From Paenibacillaceae bacterium (GTDB lineage Bacteria > Bacillota > Clostridia > Lachnospirales > Lachnospiraceae): 64,000 nucleotides of DNA. The stretch is taken from positions 62,001-126,000 of the forward strand of contig SVDU01000012.1 in NCBI GenBank assembly GCA_015057705.1. Reading direction: 5' to 3'. This document shows, one piece after another, positions 44,842 to 52,803 of the stretch (its first letter is position 1; the number at the start of each line of letters is the position of its first letter). The notes under the pieces are model-generated. The model worked only from the letters and a program-made list of their open reading frames with translations. It did not search any database and was not told the origin of the DNA. The position numbers and the translations under genes are program-made.

Positions 44842-47460
44842 TTATATAATCCCGTCTTTCCTCGCCTTTTCTACAGCCATCATACGGGAGGAAACTCCAA
44901 GTTTTCCAAAAATACTGAGTACATGGGTCTTCACCGTGGCCTGGGATATACAGAGATTCTCTGCAATCTCCCGGTTAGTAATGCCAAGAGACAGCTGGAT
45001 TAATACTTCCTGTTCACGAGCTGACAGCATCTCCGTACTGCTTTCCTTAACTGTCTGCCCTCCGCAGATCATTATAATGTCACTTAAAAACGAGACTTCC
45101 TCTGGACTCATAAATTGTTTGCCACATGATTTCTGATATAATTCCTTTAGCAAAGGCAGCAGAATCACACGATCAAGATAAAATGGCATAAGTATCCGGT
45201 CTTTGTATGAATAGTGAATGGCTTCAACCAGCAGATTGGTGATTTCCCGCTGGCTCCCCCCTCCTGGCATATGGGAAAGCATCACTATTTTCAGAATATC
45301 AGCCTCTGTCAGGCGAAGCATATTATGATGGAGACGGGAGGCAGCCAGTATGTCCTCGGTTTCTTTGAAAGCCACTTCAGTTTCGCCGCGCTGAAACAGG
45401 ATTCGGGCACGCAGCAGTTTCATAAACGGCTGCTGGCTGTATTTCTTTGAAACTTCCAGCTCATTTAAAAATCGTTCAGACAGATCTTCCGATAGCCTGT
45501 CAATACAGGCAAGCTCATAGATCAAACGTCCCAGCGAGAGTACACTATAGTTGGGATATTCCGATAAAATCCCCTCTACATAAGAAACCGCTGTATCATT
45601 TTCACCGCACAGGAACTTCATTTCCGCCAGATGATAGGCTAATGTCATATCGGTAATACCCGCATGAATATGGCGTTCAGTAAGTATCTGACCGGTTTGT
45701 TCCAATACGTCCTTTGCCTGATCCAGTTCCATTCTGCGTATATAGACTCCTGCCAGTCCGAAATAATAGTTGGTATCAATTCCCATTAAACCACTGACTG
45801 TTTTCATTATCTCTTTGGATTTGGCATAGCAGGGAAAACAGTCATTCAGCCGTCCCATTTCTTCGTAAACCTGACTCAGCTGATTATAAGCGAAGAAGAC
45901 GATAAATGAATTTAATCCGGCAGCAATTTTAATCCCCTTTAAGATGCAGGCTTCCGCTTCCTCATATTTCATTCGATCCAATAATGCACCAGCATTTTCA
46001 ATGAGCAGCACCGCTTTCATAACGGGTCCAAATGGAATTTGTTCCATTTGCTCATCCGTTAGCGCAGGACACTGAGGTAAAATTCCGTCTTTGGTGGTAA
46101 AATAGATTTGAGCGAAGTCAACAAAACGGAATAAGTCAGAATCCCGATAGAGTTCTTTGAATTTTTCGTAAATAACACGACACCGTTCTGTGTTGATATT
46201 TCCCAGATTATAAAGAAAGCACTGGGCAGCAAGATCTGCATCCTTAAATAACAGCTCTATGGGAACACGATCAAGATAACTCCATGCTTCTATCCTGCCC
46301 TCCATTAATCTGGTAATACGAAGGACTTCATTATAATTACCTGCCTCACAATGTTCCTGTAAGGCTTCCTCATAATCGCCTCTTTTCTCAAATGCTTCTG
46401 CAGTTATTTTGTAACATTCTGATTTTTGCCCTTCTGGAAGGCATAAGAACTGCTGCTTTAAATATTCCGATAGAATATTGTGGTAACGATAGATTCCATT
46501 CTGCTCGTCCAGGCAGATGATAAACAGATTTTTTTCCATGAATCGTTCCATCAGCTGGTTAAAATCCTGTTTTGTAAGGTTCTTAAACAGCTTTTGGTAA
46601 ATCTCCGCATCAAAATAGGAAAGATATCCTGTTTTAATTAAAAACTCCTGTTCCTGTTTCGTCAGAGCACCGATAATCTCACGAGTCAGATACTGAGAAG
46701 CAATTCCTCCTCCCGCACGCAGCAGCTGCCCGGAATATTTACCGGCTGCCTTTGCTGCTGCCGCAAGCTGCAAACCTCCGATCCAGCCTTCCGCATAATG
46801 ATTTAACTGATTCAGCTCTTCCTCGCTACCTGCCAGCTTCATCGTATCTTTCAGAAAAGCGATCCCTTCTTCCATGGTCAGCTGCATTTGTTTCCCATCT
46901 ATAAACAACAAACGGCCGGATACCGCAAGAGGACCTAAATAGACAGGCGGGTCCTCCCGTGACAGCATGAAAAAATGAAAATTGGCAGGCATTGCTTTAA
47001 TAAAAAACTCAAAAGTTTTAACAAGGGCGTCATCACCAATGCATTGGACATCATCAAGCACCATGTAATATTCCTCATCACCCCACAGCTGGTTAATCAG
47101 AGGGATCAGCAGATTCTCCATATACATGGTATCCGGATTTGTTCTTAAAAGATTAAAAAGACTTCCTTCATCTTTTAAAAAAGGACTGATTGCTGCTGTA
47201 AAATATAGCCAGAAGGAATATACATTGGTGTTGGTAGAATCCAGTGACAGCCAGCATATATTTTTCAGTTTCTTCTCTTGTATAAAGGATGATAGCAGAG
47301 TTGTTTTGCCTGTACCGGCACCGCCGCTTAAAAAAATAATACTCATATCCTCACACTTAGAAAGCTGTTCAAACAACCCTTGACGCACGATGTAATTTTT
47401 CCGGGGGGCCGGTATTTTTATTTTTGTAGTAAGAAATAATATGTCTGAGGAATGCTCCAT
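44842..47460 (-). CDS. MalT-like LuxR family transcriptional activator
   Basis: Large signal-transduction ATPase of 872 residues. Walker A GGAGTGKTT is at 46-54 and Walker B is YMVLDDVQ. A long helical repeat region (about 330-780, TPR-like) follows, and a C-terminal LuxR helix-turn-helix completes it (LSAREQEVLIQLSLGITNREIAENL). STAND-type activators of this class respond to small ligands, such as maltotriose for MalT. It has its own promoter and lies downstream of the ABC-2 exporter operon and upstream of the acyltransferase gene. Ligand and targets are unknown. Confidence 0.92.
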   Translation of the reverse strand: MEHSSDILFLTTKIKIPAPRKNYIVRQGLFEQLSKCEDMSIIFLSGGAGTGKTTLLSSFIQEKKLKNICWLSLDSTNTNVYSFWLYFTAAISPFLKDEGSLFNLLRTNPDTMYMENLLIPLINQLWGDEEYYMVLDDVQCIGDDALVKTFEFFIKAMPANFHFFMLSREDPPVYLGPLAVSGRLLFIDGKQMQLTMEEGIAFLKDTMKLAGSEEELNQLNHYAEGWIGGLQLAAAAKAAGKYSGQLLRAGGGIASQYLTREIIGALTKQEQEFLIKTGYLSYFDAEIYQKLFKNLTKQDFNQLMERFMEKNLFIICLDEQNGIYRYHNILSEYLKQQFLCLPEGQKSECYKITAEAFEKRGDYEEALQEHCEAGNYNEVLRITRLMEGRIEAWSYLDRVPIELLFKDADLAAQCFLYNLGNINTERCRVIYEKFKELYRDSDLFRFVDFAQIYFTTKDGILPQCPALTDEQMEQIPFGPVMKAVLLIENAGALLDRMKYEEAEACILKGIKIAAGLNSFIVFFAYNQLSQVYEEMGRLNDCFPCYAKSKEIMKTVSGLMGIDTNYYFGLAGVYIRRMELDQAKDVLEQTGQILTERHIHAGITDMTLAYHLAEMKFLCGENDTAVSYVEGILSEYPNYSVLSLGRLIYELACIDRLSEDLSERFLNELEVSKKYSQQPFMKLLRARILFQRGETEVAFKETEDILAASRLHHNMLRLTEADILKIVMLSHMPGGGSQREITNLLVEAIHYSYKDRILMPFYLDRVILLPLLKELYQKSCGKQFMSPEEVSFLSDIIMICGGQTVKESSTEMLSAREQEVLIQLSLGITNREIAENLCISQATVKTHVLSIFGKLGVSSRMMAVEKARKDGII

Positions 47461-47493
47461 TGTTTATTCACCTGTCATGTATTTGTTCCTATT

Positions 47494-47522
47494 ATTGTAA
47501 TTCAGGTCGTCCGTTTTGACAA
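47494..47522 (-). promoter_or_regulatory. Promoter of the MalT-like regulator gene
   Basis: Minus strand TTGTCA (47517-47522), 17-base spacer, TACAAT (47494-47499), 34 bases before the start codon. The intergenic gap of 76 bases separates the regulator from the exporter genes. Confidence 0.65.
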
Positions 47523-47536
47523 GAAATGTCTCGCAT

Positions 47537-48517
47537 TCATACCCTTTTTATATATTTCATCCGTAAACTGACACAGGAAATCACAAATAAAGCAATAGAA
47601 AAAGCGATCACATATACAATACTAAAGCTGTGACGCCATGCCTCTCCCCGTTCCAGGTATTCAACAAAATCCATCAGCTGCTTCTGAGGCAGTAATTTAA
47701 TACTTGTATCCAATACTATATTCTTTTTACCGAAGAAATAAAAAGTTCCTGCAAGCATGGATGATAAGACGACAATGGATCTGCCAAGCATGGAAGCATT
47801 ATCTGGTTTACTGATCAGTGTATTTAATAACAAAGCGAAGGAAATACCCAAAAAACTCATTACAAAAATCAGACCTGCGTACTGCAAAAGGGTAAAACCA
47901 ATGTTAAATCCCCAAAACTTTAATAAAACAAGCAGGAAATATTCAGGCAGAAACATGGACAGGCAGAAAATGCAGTGAGCCCCGAGATAACCACCAAAAG
48001 AAACGGGCGCTGCTGTGATCCGGCGCAACTGTCCCTGCTCTTTGTCATCTGCAAACGCAAACAGATTGGCAAAAACCTCCATCAAAAGAAACATCATCAT
48101 AAATCCAATTATATTAGCGCCAACACCACGGGCGGGTTTACTCCCTTTAGGGGGGGCGTCCGGATCACGCAGCATTGCTTCAACCATATTTTTATAATCA
48201 TCACTGCGAAGTGTCTCGATCTGATAATCACCATCTTCTCCAATTGTCACATAAGCATCATATTTCTTCTCTACCAATGCAGAAACAGGCGGCTTTACTG
48301 CTGAAACAACAATATCAAATTCTTTAGAATTATAAGGTAATGTCCCCGCAGATTTGTCCGTTACCAGAACAATATGACCTTTCACCTGCTGTACACCCGT
48401 CAGATGAACTGCCAGAACCATAGAGGAAAGTGTGAAAGCTGTTAATAAAACAAACATAGGCAGGCGTGAAATTGTCCGCTCATAAATATTTTTAATCGTA
48501 GTTAAAAAGGTTCTCAT
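47537..48517 (-). CDS. ABC-2 type exporter permease
   Basis: Membrane subunit of 326 residues with an N-terminal helix, a large extracellular loop of about 110 residues, and five further helices, the usual ABC-2 (YhgE/DrrB-like) layout. The loop contains GKS-free beta-rich sequence (GHIVLVTDKSAGTLPYN). It overlaps the preceding permease gene by four bases (ATGA), so the two subunits are translated together. The exported compound is unknown; the neighbouring acyltransferase and MalT-like regulator hint at a small acylated molecule. Confidence 0.85.
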   Translation of the reverse strand: MRTFLTTIKNIYERTISRLPMFVLLTAFTLSSMVLAVHLTGVQQVKGHIVLVTDKSAGTLPYNSKEFDIVVSAVKPPVSALVEKKYDAYVTIGEDGDYQIETLRSDDYKNMVEAMLRDPDAPPKGSKPARGVGANIIGFMMMFLLMEVFANLFAFADDKEQGQLRRITAAPVSFGGYLGAHCIFCLSMFLPEYFLLVLLKFWGFNIGFTLLQYAGLIFVMSFLGISFALLLNTLISKPDNASMLGRSIVVLSSMLAGTFYFFGKKNIVLDTSIKLLPQKQLMDFVEYLERGEAWRHSFSIVYVIAFSIALFVISCVSLRMKYIKRV

Positions 48518-49254
48518 ATATAATCCTCCGTTCTGAAATATAATTTACATCCCAATGTCAGCAGGACAGATAGTGCAAATGCAATAATAAATACCGGCCA
48601 GAAATATCTCAGACTGTTATCACAGGACATGGTAAAGAAAGCTTCATTAAGCCATCTCACAGGTGATATTTTTGTAATCAGGGACATCAGGCTTCCCATT
48701 CCATCAAGAGAGAAAAACGTACCTCCCAAAAAACAAAGCAGGTTAATTACTGTACTCAGCAATGTACTGGTGGTTTCTTCACAATGGAACACACAGCAAA
48801 AAAAGATTCCAAAAGCAGATGCCACTAATTCTACCGGAGCCATTAAGAGAATAAAAAATACTGGATTACTTCCAAGGCTTACATGGAGAAGCAGGCACAA
48901 AATCAGCAGCAGCATTGTATGCAGGATATAATTAAAAAGAAAGGAGGCTGCCATTTTAGAAAAATAAACAAAGAAGCTTCCAACAGGGGAATAAATAATA
49001 CGAAGATTGGCCCTTTTGATATCCCGTTCCATAAAGCAGTTAGAGGCGGTCATTGCCCCATTTAACATTCCATAAACAATAAGAGAAACTGTATAATACT
49101 GATATGCAGTGTTACTGTCAGAATAATCCCCTCCACATAAATAACCCAAAATCAATATTAACAAGCCTGCAAATGCTGTATTATACCCTACCAGAACCGG
49201 ATTTTTAAATAAATTAACCAGGTCCATTTTTAAAATTACTATAAAGCGACGCAT
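48514..49254 (-). CDS. ABC-2 type exporter permease
   Basis: Second membrane subunit, 246 residues with six predicted helices. The segment RDIKRANLRIIYSPVGS and the conserved last helices fit ABC-2 permeases. It follows the ATPase gene after 15 bases and overlaps the next permease by four bases, forming a three-gene exporter operon. Confidence 0.86.
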   Translation of the reverse strand: MRRFIVILKMDLVNLFKNPVLVGYNTAFAGLLILILGYLCGGDYSDSNTAYQYYTVSLIVYGMLNGAMTASNCFMERDIKRANLRIIYSPVGSFFVYFSKMAASFLFNYILHTMLLLILCLLLHVSLGSNPVFFILLMAPVELVASAFGIFFCCVFHCEETTSTLLSTVINLLCFLGGTFFSLDGMGSLMSLITKISPVRWLNEAFFTMSCDNSLRYFWPVFIIAFALSVLLTLGCKLYFRTEDYI

Positions 49255-49269
49255 AGAAACTCCCCTTTC

Positions 49270-50208
49270 TCAATCACGCAGCTTGCGTCCTGTCAGCTTT
49301 AAGAACACCGTCTCAAGACTTGCTGCTTCGCTTGTAATATTATGTATTTTTTCGCCATGATCACTTAACAGGGCGATGATCCGGTCAAGATTTTCCACCC
49401 CTTTCAGAGACGTGATTTCAAAGGTATTACCATCTATTTTTACAGATTTAACACCTTCCACAGCAAAAAACTCATCATGCCCAATTGATCCATTTTCCTC
49501 CACTTCTATGATGTACCTTTTTTCGTTCTCAATATCCTCTTTCAAACTCTCTTTGGTTCCTTCTGCAAGAATTGTTCCATGATCCATTATAATAATACGG
49601 GACGAGATAACTTCCACTTCTTCCATGTAATGAGTCGTATAAATAACTGTCATTCCCTGATTCTGAAGCTTTTTGATGGAAGAAAGAATATGATTTCGGC
49701 TTTGGGGATCGATTCCAACTGTAGGCTCATCCATAATGACCAGTTCCGGGTGGTGGGCAATGGCACATGCAATATTAAGACGCCGCTTCATTCCGCCGGA
49801 AAAGGTCTTCACTTTATCCTTTCTTCGGTCTTGTAAGCCAGCAAAGATAAGTGCCTCCTCTACCGCATCTTCCAGTCTGCTGCCGTAAAGTCCGTAAAGA
49901 GAAGCAAAAAAACTTAAATTACTTTCAGCACTTAACTCTTCATAAAGGGCTATATCCTGAGGGACAATTCCAATCGACTGTTTGTAGCTTCGCAGTTTTT
50001 TACTGATTTTATCACCTTTGAAGCGAATCTCCCCTTCATCACTTCCAAGTACAGCGGTGAGAATATTAATGGTAGTACTTTTGCCCGCTCCGTTGGGACC
50101 TAAAAAACACAGTACCTCTCCCCTGCGGATCTCAAAGCTGATTCCTTTCAGAACAATGTTTTCTTTAAAGCTCTTTTTTAAATTACTGACTGTCATTAGA
50201 TTATCCAT
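49270..50208 (-). CDS. ABC-2 exporter ATP-binding subunit (DrrA-like)
   Basis: ATPase of 312 residues energising the two following permeases. Walker A GPNGAGKST, signature TFSGGMKRR and Walker B LVIMDEPTVGIDP are present, and a DrrA/CcmA-type C-terminal extension (about 220-312) follows. ATG 50208 is chosen because AAGGAGACAATTGCC precedes it; the longer frame lacks a ribosome binding site. Confidence 0.92.
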   Translation of the reverse strand: MDNLMTVSNLKKSFKENIVLKGISFEIRRGEVLCFLGPNGAGKSTTINILTAVLGSDEGEIRFKGDKISKKLRSYKQSIGIVPQDIALYEELSAESNLSFFASLYGLYGSRLEDAVEEALIFAGLQDRRKDKVKTFSGGMKRRLNIACAIAHHPELVIMDEPTVGIDPQSRNHILSSIKKLQNQGMTVIYTTHYMEEVEVISSRIIIMDHGTILAEGTKESLKEDIENEKRYIIEVEENGSIGHDEFFAVEGVKSVKIDGNTFEITSLKGVENLDRIIALLSDHGEKIHNITSEAASLETVFLKLTGRKLRD

Positions 50209-50262
50209 GGCAATTGTCTCCTTTTCGTTTACTACGGATATCATACGGTATTACAGAAATAA

Positions 50263-50301
50263 AAAAATCAACCGTTTGGCTGATTCGGACGGTTGATTTT
50301 T
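50263..50301 (-). terminator. Intrinsic terminator after the phosphotriesterase-family gene
   Basis: A perfect 13-bp stem, AAAAATCAACCGT (50263-50275) with ACGGTTGATTTTT (50289-50301), 13-base loop, then TTTTATTTC on the minus strand. It isolates the phosphotriesterase-family gene from the exporter operon. Confidence 0.85.
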
Positions 50302-50387
50302 ATTGCTGTACCAATTTTATGATAGCAGCTAAGGCAAAAAAAACAAACTTACCTGCAATTATAACTATCTTATACATTGAAACATAC

Positions 50388-51341
50388 TCACTTATCATTT
50401 CTTATCTTATCCACATCATAGAAATTTGCGGGATTTTCTGTCATCATGTGAATTATTTCCTGCCTGCTTATTCCGTTGGCAGAACAATAAGTAATAAATT
50501 CGTCGAAGATGGTTGTACAGGGATGATCATCCATCGATTCTTTCCCCTCTGAATAGAAGTCGTAATCCTGGGAAAGCAGTACCTTATGGCCGTAATTAAG
50601 TAAAATAATATATTTCAGCAGTTCAAACTCCCAGGCACTTTTCCCCTTCCTTATCGTGTCAATACCGATCCACATCCCCTTTTTCGCTGCCAGTTCCACC
50701 GTTTCCCTGTTTGCCTCGTGATCTGCGTGGGCCCAAAGAAATTTGTTGTAGTCTGCATTCACCCCATCCAGTACCTGTATCACTTCATGAACCATTTCTG
50801 CCTCTATGATATGGCAATGCACAGGGATACCTGTCTCTTTGCTGGCTCTCACCGCCGCAATCAGCATAGCCTTATCTACACCTGACAGTCTGCCCTTGTC
50901 AAGCAGCAGTTTGATATGTCCCGGACGAATAACAATGCCATCGATTGTGTCCAGACCTTCTTTAAAATCCTTTATCCAGCGGTTTGCCAGCTGTTCTTCA
51001 AAATGATCGGTAAATACGTCGTAAAGCTGTTTTGTCATGTTCCAGCCAGTGCATGCAATGATATGCAGATCCGTCTGTTCTGATAAAGCTTTTAACATTC
51101 TGACGTTTTGCCCACCCATTGGAGGCGACGTTTCTACTATACTCTTTCCGCCTCTTTCCTTTATATCAAGCATGACCGGTATAATATAGTTCATGTCTGA
51201 TTCCATGTTTTCCAACTGATACTTTTTGTCAAAATACATGCTGTTTGCTTTAAATTCATCTGTCTCCCACTTAATATGCTCATGACCTAACGTAATTCCA
51301 AGTTCTTCTTTATTAATAGGTCCTCTTACCGTATAAATCAT
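50388..51341 (-). CDS. Phosphotriesterase-family amidohydrolase
   Basis: Binuclear-metal amidohydrolase of 317 residues. The HxH metal motif is in TLGHEHIKWE, the bridging carboxylate is probably in IVETSPPMGG, His ligands are in VHCHIIEAE and AHADHEANRE, and the final Asp is in LLSQDYDFYSEG. All expected metal ligands are present. Family members hydrolyse lactones, phosphotriesters or sugar-lactone derivatives; the natural substrate here is unknown. ATG 51341 follows GGGAGG; the longer frame has no ribosome binding site. Confidence 0.9.
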   Translation of the reverse strand: MIYTVRGPINKEELGITLGHEHIKWETDEFKANSMYFDKKYQLENMESDMNYIIPVMLDIKERGGKSIVETSPPMGGQNVRMLKALSEQTDLHIIACTGWNMTKQLYDVFTDHFEEQLANRWIKDFKEGLDTIDGIVIRPGHIKLLLDKGRLSGVDKAMLIAAVRASKETGIPVHCHIIEAEMVHEVIQVLDGVNADYNKFLWAHADHEANRETVELAAKKGMWIGIDTIRKGKSAWEFELLKYIILLNYGHKVLLSQDYDFYSEGKESMDDHPCTTIFDEFITYCSANGISRQEIIHMMTENPANFYDVDKIRNDK

Positions 51342-51398
51342 ATGGATTCCTCCCGATTGCCTGTATCGGCATTTTTTAATAACATCAGCATAACAAAT

Positions 51399-51426
51399 AA
51401 ACTCTGACATAAGAATGTCAGAGTTT
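51399..51426. other. Short perfect inverted repeat upstream of the phosphotriesterase-family gene
   Basis: AAACTCTGACAT and ATGTCAGAGTTT form a perfect 12-bp stem with a 4-base loop. It may terminate readthrough from the degraded hydrolase gene or serve as an operator. T-rich sequence follows on both strands. Confidence 0.45.
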
Positions 51427-51453
51427 AGAGTTTAATTTATTTTTTTGTCTGCT

Positions 51454-51661
51454 TTATTTTTTTAAATCTGTTGAAATAAATTCTTTTGCCAGTTCAGCTA
51501 TTTTATCCGCATTCGTCCAGTGCAGATAATGCTCCCCCGCAAGCGTTTCAATTTTTTGGATGGAAGGGTTGGTTATTAACTGTTGGTGAAGCGGTAACCA
51601 GTAATTATCGGTATCTACTGATTCGTATTATTTTCCCGATTATTTTAATTACTTTCTTCAT
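51454..51661 (-). pseudogene. Internally deleted alpha/beta hydrolase gene
   Basis: The gene begins at ATG 51661 with GGGAG upstream; it overlaps the end of the WYL regulator by 17 bases and encodes MKKVIKIIGKIIRISRYR before a stop. In another frame, from about 51626 to 51456, the sequence encodes a typical hydrolase C-terminus: LPLHQQLITNPSIQKIETLA then GEHYLHWTNADKIAELAKEF, which includes the likely catalytic His. The middle, with nucleophile Ser and acid, is missing. The simplest explanation is an internal deletion of several hundred bases. Confidence 0.7.
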
Positions 51662-52622
51662 GTGCTAAGCTCCCTGGTGTAATATTTTGATATTTCCCGG
51701 ATAGTGTATTACTTAACTGTTTTATTTCTTCCAAAAATTCTTCTGGCTTTAAAGCGGTTACCTTCTCCGGATGGCATAATACCAATTTACATATTTCATC
51801 CTTATAAGGAGTCCTGACAGTAAGATGTATTTTATTGTTTATGGATCGGGTCATGGCATTTTGGAGATATACATCATCCTTGATAATCCTGTATAGAGCC
51901 GGATCTAACATCAGTTCATAAGTATTCCACCGAAACTTATCATGCTCTGATACAGGTAATTCCCTGTTAATAAAACAATTTTTTTCATCCACACATGTAA
52001 TTGACTCAATTCGGTCAAGGCGGAACGTTCGCTTTTCTTCCCTCAAATGACAGTAGCCATTGATATACCAGCCACCATCTCCAAACTGCAGCTCTATGGG
52101 CGAAAATCGTCTGGTTTCTGTGATATTCCGCTCTGGGTGGTAATAACTAAGCTGCAGATCGCATGATTTCCACAGTGCCTCTAATATTGCCTTTAGAACA
52201 TCCTCCGCGTAACCCATGGGTATTATCCGCAATATGTCAAAATTTATGTGTGAAATGACCTGAGAAGCCTTTTGTCTCTCTTCATCCGGTAAAACATTAA
52301 GCAGTTTGCCACTTAGAAGATTATAATCGGCTGCCATGTTTGGGATGCGAAATTCTTCCCCTGCTTTTAACACCATTAAAAGCATTAATATTTCCTGCTC
52401 ACTAAGTTTAATACTTGGCATAAAATAGGAGGAATCTATTTCGTACCCCCCTCCCAGTCCCTCATAGGAAACAATGGGAACACGAAGCTGACTGAGCGCA
52501 TCAATATCTCTGTAAATAGTCCGCTCACTCACATCAAAATAATCAGCCAGCTCTTTGGCCGTCATTTTTCTACGTATTCGTAACAAATGGATGATTCCAT
52601 TCTGTCTTTCCGTTTTTTTCAT
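51645..52622 (-). CDS. WYL-domain transcriptional regulator (YafY/DeoR-like)
   Basis: Regulator of 325 residues with an N-terminal HTH (TAKELADYFDVSERTIYRDI) and a WYL ligand-binding domain (IELQFGDGGWYINGYCHLRE, with RTFRLDRIESI) and C-terminal extension. It sits in a divergent pair with the ABC-F gene and overlaps a broken hydrolase gene downstream. Promoters for both directions share about 70 bases, so it may control its neighbour. Confidence 0.9.
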   Translation of the reverse strand: MKKTERQNGIIHLLRIRRKMTAKELADYFDVSERTIYRDIDALSQLRVPIVSYEGLGGGYEIDSSYFMPSIKLSEQEILMLLMVLKAGEEFRIPNMAADYNLLSGKLLNVLPDEERQKASQVISHINFDILRIIPMGYAEDVLKAILEALWKSCDLQLSYYHPERNITETRRFSPIELQFGDGGWYINGYCHLREEKRTFRLDRIESITCVDEKNCFINRELPVSEHDKFRWNTYELMLDPALYRIIKDDVYLQNAMTRSINNKIHLTVRTPYKDEICKLVLCHPEKVTALKPEEFLEEIKQLSNTLSGKYQNITPGSLAHEESN

Positions 52623-52650
52623 TCCATTTACTCTCTATTCATTTTCATTT

Positions 52651-52716
52651 GATATACAATCAATATCATACCATTCCAATGAAATAATTGAAATAATTAA
52701 TAAAAGATGGTATGCT
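52651..52716. promoter_or_regulatory. Divergent promoter region between WYL regulator and ABC-F genes
   Basis: Minus strand: TTGGAA (52674-52679), 17 bases, TATATC (52651-52656). Plus strand: TTGAAA (52688-52693), 17 bases, TATGCT (52711-52716). CATACCAT (52667-52674) and its exact inverse ATGGTATG (52707-52714) lie within the two promoters and are a candidate operator for the WYL protein. Confidence 0.45.
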
Positions 52717-52803
52717 ACCAGAGGTAATCTCGAAAACTGTTATTAGTGGAAACAACATTAACAATACAGTGATGGGATGCCACATATTACATGGAGGACT
52801 TAC

